This document shows positions 4,281 through 9,531 of a stretch of 9,682 nucleotides of DNA, piece after piece. A model generated the notes under the pieces. It was not told the DNA's origin. It made no database searches and worked only from the letters and a program-made list of their open reading frames with translations. Each line of letters starts with the position of its first letter. The first letter of the stretch is position 1. Where the stretch lies: the NCBI GenBank assembly GCA_001873665.1, contig MNZO01000038.1:1-9682 (forward strand), read 5' to 3'. This stretch comes from Candidatus Shapirobacteria bacterium CG2_30_35_20 (GTDB taxonomy: Bacteria; Patescibacteriota; Microgenomatia; UBA12405). The translations under genes were made by a program, and so were the position numbers.

Positions 4281-5495
4281 ATGTTGAAAACCCCCCTGTT
4301 AAATACGTTGGTGCAAATACTGGGGAAGGTGGTGATGGTAGGTATATCGTTGCTGACAACTGGTTTGTTGACTCGAAACTTGGGTGTTAAGGTTTATGGT
4401 GATTTTATATTGATAACATCTTTGCTGATTTTTTTTGATACGTTGGCTGATTTTGGAAGTAAAATTATTGGGGTAAGAGAAGCAGCTAAAGAACTTTGGG
4501 AAAAGGAAAAAATAAGAGTGTGGTCAAATATCGCAGTAATTAGAATATTGATGGCGGTAACCAGTTTTGGGTTGGGATTGATATTTATTTTTAATTGGCA
4601 GGACTTGGCTATGGTAAGGATAGAAGCGATAGTGGCTTTTTTAATGATTATGTTGACGAGTGTGGCGGGATCACTAGAAGTTATTTGGCAAACGAGACAA
4701 AAGATGGGGGAAAAGGTGATGGTGGAGATTTTGTTTCCAACAGTTTTTTTAATTGGTTTTATTTATTTGGGGAATAATTTAGGTTTAGTGGGGGTGTTTT
4801 ATTTATATTTGTTGGCGAGGATTTTGACGCTAATTTTGGGAATAATTAGATTACAAAAATATTTTAATTTTGAATTTATTGATAAGTATTTGATGTTAAA
4901 CCTGTTGAAGATGAGCCTACCAATGGGATTGTATTTGTTGTTGTTTACGGCTTATGATAGGGCAATTGATGCTGTCATGATTTCCCGATTTTTGGGTAAG
5001 CCTGAAGTGGCAATGTATGGACTGGCATATAAAATTTATGGGGCATTGTTGTCCCCTGCTTATTTTTTGATGAACAGCATTTTCCCTATATTGTCGTCAA
5101 AGGGGTCGGGTAAAAAGGTTTTGTTTGGAAAATCGTTGTTGATTATGGTAGTGATGGCGCTAGGAATTATTAGTGGGATTGAAATTTTGGCGCCGTGGGT
5201 AATAAACATTTTGGGTGGAGCTGAGTTTGGGGGGTCAATACCCGTATTGAGATTATTGATTTTGGCGGTATTTTTCTCGTACCTTGGGCATTTAATGGGA
5301 TTTGGGTTAATAGCAAAAAATGGTCAAAAAGAAATGGTGTTTTTGGGGATAATTGTACTGATTTTTAATTTTGTAGGTAATTTATGGGCAATCCCTCGTT
5401 TGGGAATGATGGGAGCGGCGGGGGTAACGGTGGCGAGCGAGGCAATGGCGATGACTTTGATGGGTGTGTTTTTGTGGAAAAAGTCGTCAAATTAA
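4281..5495 (+). CDS. Polysaccharide/oligosaccharide flippase (Wzx-like, MOP superfamily)
   Basis: A membrane protein of 404 residues with about 12 predicted helices. The N-terminus (LNTLVQILGKVVMVGISLLT, then TGLLTRNLGVKVYGDFILIT) is the typical opening of polysaccharide biosynthesis export proteins: a first helix, then 'TRNLGV..YG.F' and the second helix. Further signs are 'DFGSKIIGVREAAKE', a central 'YDRAIDAVMISRFLGKPEVAMYGLAYKI' segment, and the late 'IPRLGMMGAAGVTVASEAM'. Such proteins flip lipid-linked glycans across the cytoplasmic membrane. The length is near the lower end of the family. The preceding ligase-like gene and following DUF4012 gene support a surface-glycan locus. The gene contains no heptamer array but is followed by one directly at its stop. 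The substrate cannot be inferred. Confidence 0.88.
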   Translation: MLKTPLLNTLVQILGKVVMVGISLLTTGLLTRNLGVKVYGDFILITSLLIFFDTLADFGSKIIGVREAAKELWEKEKIRVWSNIAVIRILMAVTSFGLGLIFIFNWQDLAMVRIEAIVAFLMIMLTSVAGSLEVIWQTRQKMGEKVMVEILFPTVFLIGFIYLGNNLGLVGVFYLYLLARILTLILGIIRLQKYFNFEFIDKYLMLNLLKMSLPMGLYLLLFTAYDRAIDAVMISRFLGKPEVAMYGLAYKIYGALLSPAYFLMNSIFPILSSKGSGKKVLFGKSLLIMVVMALGIISGIEILAPWVINILGGAEFGGSIPVLRLLILAVFFSYLGHLMGFGLIAKNGQKEMVFLGIIVLIFNFVGNLWAIPRLGMMGAAGVTVASEAMAMTLMGVFLWKKSSN

Positions 5496-5530
5496 TTTTT
5501 AATTTGAAATTTTTAATTTTTAATCAATTT
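5496..5530 (+). repeat. Intergenic copy of the 35-bp AATTTTT element
   Basis: The element begins at the base after the flippase stop codon. It matches the coding copies at 2945 and 3146 except for G at position 11. Further AATTTTT words follow at 5541-5555. Confidence 0.93.
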
Positions 5531-5568
5531 TCAATGTAATAATTTTTAATTTTTAAAAATTTATTAAC

Positions 5569-5594
5569 AAGCTTTTGGAAACAAGGGCTTTTTT
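5569..5594 (+). terminator. Hairpin terminator after the flippase gene
   Basis: AAGCTTTTG (5569-5577), a GAAA tetraloop, and CAAGGGCTT (5582-5590) form a 9-bp stem with two G-U pairs. It is followed by further T's, six in a row counting the stem end. This is the best Rho-independent terminator in the window and ends the yidC-to-flippase side before the DUF4012 gene. Confidence 0.7.
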
Positions 5595-5736
5595 GATGTG
5601 TTTATATATCTGTAGTCATTACATATTTTCATTTTTCACATCCCTTGATACAGTTTATGAGCGTGTCAACAGAAATCGGTAATATTAACCGCGTAATAAC
5701 CGAATGTTTACCGCAAGAGTTTTTTACAAAATCAGC
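5595..5736 (+). other. Intergenic region before the DUF4012 gene
   Basis: No open frame or RNA gene is recognisable. CGGTAA at 5677-5682 and TTACCG at 5708-5713 form an inverted pair. Between them are two more AACCG words (TTAACCG at 5685, ATAACCG at 5696). This could be a small operator or hairpin, but the words are short. Confidence 0.25.
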
Positions 5737-5742
5737 TAGAAT
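5737..5742 (+). promoter_or_regulatory. -10 box TAGAAT, leaderless arrangement, DUF4012 gene
   Basis: TAGAAT followed by AGAGT and the ATG at 5748 gives 5-nt spacing. The nearest -35-like TTTACA is only 8 nt away, so the promoter would rely on the -10 box. Confidence 0.5.
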
Positions 5743-5747
5743 AGAGT

Positions 5748-8603
5748 ATGGTAGAAGCACCTAGCGCCTTGATTTGTGGAGGGGATAATTTTGTAGCCAA
5801 GAAATTGGGGGAATTGTTGGTAAGTAGGGGGATAACTGTCTTTTGGGATGATGATGCGGTGGGGAGGCCACTGTACTGTTTTGATTTTAGGGGAGGGGAG
5901 AGAAGATATCGGGAAATGGTAGAGAAGAAAGTAAAGATGTGTTTGGTTGGACTAAATCTCCCTAAATCCCCCTTTGACAAGGGGGACTTTAGAGTTGTGA
6001 ATTTGCATAATGTATATGGATTGGGGATGAGTTTTGAGAGTTGGTATGGACAAGCGGTGGAACTGGCGGCGAGGAATAAGAACTTGGTTTTGCCTAAATA
6101 TGGGGAGAAATTTAGATTGTTGGCGGTGGATGATGCTTGTGAGGCAATAATGAGGGCGGTGATAATGTCGGGAACAGCAGGAAAAACTTTTGAAATTGCG
6201 GGAAATGAGATTGAATCAAAGGAAGTGGCGACAGTTTTGATTGATTTAGCGAAGATGACAAAGACCACTATTCACGAAATTGGACTAAATCCCCCCCAGC
6301 CCCCCTTTGACAAGGGGGGAGAGGAATATCTCTTTGAGAATAGTGCGAGGGCGTTGAGATGGAAGCCGGTGGTGGAATTTAGAGAGGGAATAAAAGAAGT
6401 GGTGGCGGAGGCGGTGGCGAGGGTGGATGAAGAACAAAGAAATGAGCACAGAGCACAGAGCACAGAGCACCGAGGAGAGAAAGTTGAAGCAAAAGAAGAA
6501 CGAGTATTAATGAGAACAGAAGTAGAAGAAGAACCTAAGAAAAATTTTCAAAAAGAAAGGGAAATAGTGGTGGAGGAAGAGGAAAATAATTTCCAATTTC
6601 CAATTTCTAATTTCCAAAAAGAAAAAAAAGAAGAAAAGGAAATAGTGGTGGAAGAGGAGGAGGAAAGATTAAAGATAACAGAGCACAGTAAAAAGATAAC
6701 CGAGGAAAAAGAAGAAATTGAAAAAAAAGAAGAAAAGGAAATAGTGGTGGAGGAGGAAGTTATTGAGAAGGTTAGGGAAAAACCAAAAATTAAATATTAT
6801 TTTCCTTGGAAATGGGTGGGAATGGGAGTGGGGGTGGTTATTTTAGTAATTGGGTTGGTTTATGGATGGTTTTTGTGGGGGGTGGTGATGGTGGCAAAGG
6901 ATTTAGGAAAACCGATAAAACTTTTAGAAGAAAAACGAATTGATGAAGCTAAAAAAATGATTTTGAAAAATCAAACGAGAAATAAAAATATGGCTGGGTT
7001 TTGGGCAGAAACTAAATTGGGAGAAATAGTTGAAATTTTTCTTGAAGTGTCGGAGATAGAGGAAAAACTAGTGACTTTGGTTGAGTCGATGGATAAAATT
7101 AATGGAGCGATTTTTGAAGAAAAAGTAATTGATTTTAAGGCTGAATTGACGAATGTCTCAAAAAACTTGTTGGAGGTGGAGACGGAAGTGGGAATAGTGC
7201 AGGCGAGACTGATGGGGGTGCGAAAGTGGATGCCAGGAAGATGGCGTCCTGATATTGATAAGGGGATTGATATGGTTTCGAAAAATATTGATTTGGTATC
7301 AAAACTGCGACAACTAACGGGGGTTTTGCCTGAGATTTTGGGATTAGATGGGAAACGGAGAGAATATTTGGTTCTTTTGCAAAATGAAATGGAGCTACGG
7401 GCGACTGGAGGTTTTATTGGATCTTATGGTGTTTTAAGTTTTCAAGAGGGTCGGTTAATTTCGTTTGATATTAAAGATGTTTATGAAGCGGACGGACAAC
7501 TGCGGGGTCATGTCGAACCACCAGAAGAAATAAAGAGATATCTTGGGGAAGCGGGGTGGTTTATGAGAGATGCAAATTGGAAGGCGAGTTTTCCTCAGTC
7601 GGCTAAAGATGTACAGTGGTTTTTTGAAAAAGAAATGGGACGAAAGGTCGATGGGGTAATTGGGGTTGATTTGGCGGTAGTAAAATCGATGCTAAATGCA
7701 ACTGGACCAATTTTTGTGCCTGACTTTAAGGAAAAAATTGACAAGGATAACTTGTATGAACAAGCGGAGTTTTATTCGGAGTCAAAATTTTTTCCAGGAT
7801 CGGTACAAAAGGCTAGTTTTTTGTCGGGATTAGGAAAACAATTGTTTATGGAAATATCAGACTTGAAGATGGGGCAGAGATGGAATTTGGCGAGAGGATT
7901 GGTCGATGTTTTAGAAAAAAATGATTTGCAGATGGCATTTAATGAACCAATAGTGGCGGAAGTGGTGGGAGATTTAGGTTGGGACGGGGAAGTGTTTTTG
8001 GGTAATTGTGGTTTGTCAGATTGCTATGGTGATTATTTGTACGTGGTGGAATCAAACTTGGGGGTGAATAAAGCCAATTATTTTTTGTATCGGTCGATAG
8101 AGCAAAAAATCGATATTAAAGAAATGGGGGTGGAGAGAATTTTGCGAATAAATTATGAAAATTTGGCCAAAAGTACTAGTTGGCCTGGGGGAGATTATAA
8201 GAATTATTTGCGAATTTATGTGCCGAAAGACGTGCAGGTGACAGAGGTAACGATGATGAGTGGGGGGCAAAAACAGAATGTGGCCTTAAATGAGGTAAAA
8301 ATGACGAATGTGTACAATAAAAGAGAGCTGGGTTTTTTGGTAACTGTGCCAATTTCTAAAAAGGTGGTGGTCGAGGTGAAATATGCGAGCAGTTATCTTC
8401 AAATGAAGGAAAAGTTTTCGTATATGTTGTATATCCAACGACAATCGGGATTTGGGGATACGGGATTGGTGGATTTGGTGTCGATGCCAACGGGGTGGCA
8501 ACCAATGCAGGTGACACCGAGTGCGAGTGTGGTGGGAGGAAAATTATTGTTTAATCAAAAATTAGATAAAGATATACGATTAGGTGTTGAAATAAGTAAA
8601 TAA
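5748..8603 (+). CDS. DUF4012 membrane-anchored protein with N-terminal degenerate epimerase-like domain
   Basis: A protein of 951 residues in four parts. Residues 1-225 resemble an extended short-chain dehydrogenase: a Rossmann start ALICGGDNFVAKKLGELLVS, then RVVNLHNVYG (82-91), RLLAVDDACEAIMRAV and KTFEIAGNEIESKEVATVLI. Only about 65 residues separate the first strand from the VYG strand, so the middle part and the YxxxK catalytic motif are missing and activity is unlikely. Residues 226-350 are a Glu/Lys-rich linker made largely of repeats. One membrane helix follows (353-382). The rest is outside the membrane by topology and holds DUF4012: EYLVLLQNEMELRATGGFIG (539-558), DVYEADGQ, FMRDANWKASFPQSA (605-619) and so on. 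DUF4012 proteins are of unknown function and often lie near glycan-export genes. Two palindromic insertions add residues about 69-81 and 180-191. Confidence 0.85.
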   Translation: MVEAPSALICGGDNFVAKKLGELLVSRGITVFWDDDAVGRPLYCFDFRGGERRYREMVEKKVKMCLVGLNLPKSPFDKGDFRVVNLHNVYGLGMSFESWYGQAVELAARNKNLVLPKYGEKFRLLAVDDACEAIMRAVIMSGTAGKTFEIAGNEIESKEVATVLIDLAKMTKTTIHEIGLNPPQPPFDKGGEEYLFENSARALRWKPVVEFREGIKEVVAEAVARVDEEQRNEHRAQSTEHRGEKVEAKEERVLMRTEVEEEPKKNFQKEREIVVEEEENNFQFPISNFQKEKKEEKEIVVEEEEERLKITEHSKKITEEKEEIEKKEEKEIVVEEEVIEKVREKPKIKYYFPWKWVGMGVGVVILVIGLVYGWFLWGVVMVAKDLGKPIKLLEEKRIDEAKKMILKNQTRNKNMAGFWAETKLGEIVEIFLEVSEIEEKLVTLVESMDKINGAIFEEKVIDFKAELTNVSKNLLEVETEVGIVQARLMGVRKWMPGRWRPDIDKGIDMVSKNIDLVSKLRQLTGVLPEILGLDGKRREYLVLLQNEMELRATGGFIGSYGVLSFQEGRLISFDIKDVYEADGQLRGHVEPPEEIKRYLGEAGWFMRDANWKASFPQSAKDVQWFFEKEMGRKVDGVIGVDLAVVKSMLNATGPIFVPDFKEKIDKDNLYEQAEFYSESKFFPGSVQKASFLSGLGKQLFMEISDLKMGQRWNLARGLVDVLEKNDLQMAFNEPIVAEVVGDLGWDGEVFLGNCGLSDCYGDYLYVVESNLGVNKANYFLYRSIEQKIDIKEMGVERILRINYENLAKSTSWPGGDYKNYLRIYVPKDVQVTEVTMMSGGQKQNVALNEVKMTNVYNKRELGFLVTVPISKKVVVEVKYASSYLQMKEKFSYMLYIQRQSGFGDTGLVDLVSMPTGWQPMQVTPSASVVGGKLLFNQKLDKDIRLGVEISK
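5947..5986 (+). repeat. FDKG-type palindromic element, copy 2 (in frame)
   Basis: It starts TTGGACTAAATC and ends with TCCCCCTT, loop TGAC, AAGGGGGA (5967-5986), a perfect 8-bp stem. It encodes GLNLPKSPFDKGD, between the epimerase-like strands. Confidence 0.9.
6280..6320 (+). repeat. FDKG-type palindromic element, copy 3 (in frame)
   Basis: It starts with the same TTGGACTAAATC and ends with CCCCCCTT (6300-6307), loop TGAC, AAGGGGGG (6312-6319). It encodes GLNPPQPPFDKGG. The reading frame is identical to copies 1 and 2. Confidence 0.9.
6444..6471 (+). repeat. Heptamer array (GAGCACA)x3 + GAGCACC, coding
   Basis: Four tandem 7-nt units of a different sequence from the AATTNNN family are translated as EHRAQSTEH. 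A fifth, isolated GAGCACA lies at 6681-6687. It sits in the charged linker of the DUF4012 protein. Confidence 0.93.
6559..6760 (+). repeat. Three dispersed copies of an EIVVEEE-coding repeat in the linker
   Basis: GGAAATAGTGGTGGA occurs at about 6560, 6639 and 6737. Each encodes (R/K)EIVVEEE, preceded by a Lys/Glu-rich run. These are internal duplications of the linker, with a heptamer array inserted between the first two. Confidence 0.8.
6588..6615 (+). repeat. Heptamer array of AATTTCC/AATTTCT (4 units), coding
   Basis: Three AATTTCC units and one AATTTCT are translated as NFQFPISNFQ inside the acidic linker. The only TAA-prone unit is read in a phase that avoids the stop. Confidence 0.95.
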
Positions 8604-8620
8604 TTTCAACACGAATATAA

Positions 8621-8655
8621 TTTTTAATTTAAAATTTTTAATTTTTAATCAATTT
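8621..8655 (+). repeat. Intergenic copy of the 35-bp AATTTTT element (left border of duplication)
   Basis: Identical over 35 bp to the coding copy at 2945-2979. It lies 18 nt after the DUF4012 stop codon. TAATCAATTT at its end can pair with AAATTGATTA at 8705-8714. Confidence 0.95.
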
Positions 8656-8716
8656 AAAACATTTAATGACTAAATTTTTAAACATTAAAACATTAATTTA
8701 TTAAAAATTGATTATT

Positions 8717-8744
8717 AATTTTGAATTAGAAATTATAAATTAAA
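8717..8744 (+). repeat. Degenerate heptamer run before the RNHCP gene
   Basis: Four in-register units, AATTTTG, AATTAGA, AATTATA and AATTAAA, end 7 nt before the GTG start. The gene's promoter region is therefore itself made of heptamer words. The same run occurs at 9185-9212 before the second copy. Confidence 0.75.
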
Positions 8745-8751
8745 ACCGTAT

Positions 8752-9054
8752 GTGAAAAATTTTATTAAAGTAAAACAGGATTTTGGGTGTGGGAATTGTG
8801 GGAATAAAGTAATTGGGAATGGGTATACGGACCATTGTCCAAAGTGCTTGTGGGGGAAACATGTGGATGAAGAAATTCCGGGGGATAGAGCGTCAACCTG
8901 CCGAGGTTTAATGGAGCCGACCTCGGCAGAATTTTCAATTTCCAATTTACAATTTACAATTAAATATAAGTGTACAAAGTGTAGACATGAGTTTTGGGTG
9001 AGAGAGGGAAAGGGTGACAACAGGAAGGAACTAATGGCTTTATCAATGCTATAA
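8752..9054 (+). CDS. RNHCP-type zinc-binding protein, copy 1
   Basis: A protein of 100 residues starting with GTG. It has the RNHCP domain layout: FGCGNCG (C13, C16), GYTDHCPKCLWGKHVDEEIP (24-43; H28, C29, C32, H37), GDRASTCRGLMEP (44-56), and a second zinc-type pair YKCTKC (C74, C77) followed by GKGDNRKELM. The family-naming RNHCP is TDHCP here, a variant seen in related proteins. The function is not established, and the cysteines suggest a zinc ribbon and possibly nucleic-acid binding. Residues about 59-71 (AEFSISNLQFTIK) come from a palindrome and a heptamer array in place of the normal loop before the second cysteine pair. The coding sequence is identical to the copy at 9220-9522. There is no Shine-Dalgarno. 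TAAAAC lies 5 nt before the GTG as a weak -10. Confidence 0.85.
   Translation: MKNFIKVKQDFGCGNCGNKVIGNGYTDHCPKCLWGKHVDEEIPGDRASTCRGLMEPTSAEFSISNLQFTIKYKCTKCRHEFWVREGKGDNRKELMALSML
8898..8929 (+). repeat. 9-bp palindrome in the RNHCP gene (copy 1)
   Basis: CTGCCGAGG (8898-8906) and CCTCGGCAG (8921-8929) are perfect arms around a 14-nt loop. It is directly followed by a heptamer array and encodes the CRGLMEPTSA region. It is repeated at 9366-9397. Confidence 0.85.
8930..8964 (+). repeat. Mixed heptamer array (5 units) in the RNHCP gene, copy 1
   Basis: The in-register units AATTTTC, AATTTCC, two AATTTAC and AATTAAA are translated as FSISNLQFTIK. The same array occurs at 9398-9432 in copy 2. 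Confidence 0.95.
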
Positions 9055-9055
9055 T
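9050..9055 (+). promoter_or_regulatory. -10 box TATAAT overlapping the RNHCP stop codon (copy 1)
   Basis: TATAAT includes the TAA stop of the first RNHCP copy and lies 8 nt before the ATG of the truncated frame at 9064. It is the duplicated twin of 9518-9523. Confidence 0.4.
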
Positions 9056-9063
9056 CGTTGGAT

Positions 9064-9141
9064 ATGAAAAATGTGGAAAAATTTTCAATTTTTAATTTCA
9101 AATTTTTAATTTTTAATCAATTTAAAACATTTAATGACTAA
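9064..9141 (+). pseudogene. Duplicated 5' fragment of the gene at 9532, truncated
   Basis: It reads MKNVEKFSIFNFKFLIFNQF then KTFND and a TAA stop. The first 14 codons equal those of the gene starting at 9532. After that the sequence runs into the AATTTTT element and the spacer of the second unit. It is a by-product of the tandem duplication, though it keeps a TATAAT box and could be expressed as a 25-residue peptide. Confidence 0.8.
9089..9123 (+). repeat. Hybrid 35-bp AATTTTT element at the duplication junction
   Basis: It has C at position 11, like the copy downstream of unit 2 (9557-9573), and then continues like the left-border copy at 8621-8655. The left part is from one parent repeat and the right part from the other, with the switch between 9100 and 9105. 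Confidence 0.85.
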
Positions 9142-9219
9142 ATTTTTAAACATTAAAACATTAATTTATTAAAAATTGATTATTAATTTTGAATTAGAAA
9201 TTATAAATTAAAACCGTAT

Positions 9220-9522
9220 GTGAAAAATTTTATTAAAGTAAAACAGGATTTTGGGTGTGGGAATTGTGGGAATAAAGTAATTGGGAATGGGTATACGGAC
9301 CATTGTCCAAAGTGCTTGTGGGGGAAACATGTGGATGAAGAAATTCCGGGGGATAGAGCGTCAACCTGCCGAGGTTTAATGGAGCCGACCTCGGCAGAAT
9401 TTTCAATTTCCAATTTACAATTTACAATTAAATATAAGTGTACAAAGTGTAGACATGAGTTTTGGGTGAGAGAGGGAAAGGGTGACAACAGGAAGGAACT
9501 AATGGCTTTATCAATGCTATAA
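9220..9522 (+). CDS. RNHCP-type zinc-binding protein, copy 2
   Basis: The 100-residue product is identical to that of copy 1, and I see no base difference in the coding part, so the duplication is recent or kept uniform by conversion. It carries the same cysteine pairs (C13/C16, C29/C32, C74/C77) and the same palindrome and heptamer array inside the gene. Its upstream region is the second unit's AATTTTT element, spacer and degenerate heptamers, identical to copy 1 from 8632 on, so both copies should have the same promoter. Its stop codon overlaps the TATAAT box of the following gene. Confidence 0.85.
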   Translation: MKNFIKVKQDFGCGNCGNKVIGNGYTDHCPKCLWGKHVDEEIPGDRASTCRGLMEPTSAEFSISNLQFTIKYKCTKCRHEFWVREGKGDNRKELMALSML

Positions 9523-9523
9523 T
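9518..9523 (+). promoter_or_regulatory. -10 box TATAAT, near-leaderless arrangement, downstream gene
   Basis: TATAAT lies 8 nt before the ATG at 9532 and overlaps the stop codon of the second RNHCP copy. No Shine-Dalgarno is visible. Confidence 0.45.
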
Positions 9524-9531
9524 CGTTGGAT

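Noticed and set aside
5732..6268. 178-codon open frame antisense to the DUF4012 gene
   Set aside because: The + strand frame has family motifs and a promoter. The antisense frame is low in motif content and arises from the G-rich codon use of the sense strand.
8733..9101. 122-codon antisense frames over both RNHCP copies (also 9201-9569)
   Set aside because: The + strand has the cysteine motifs. The antisense frames are repeated only because the DNA is.
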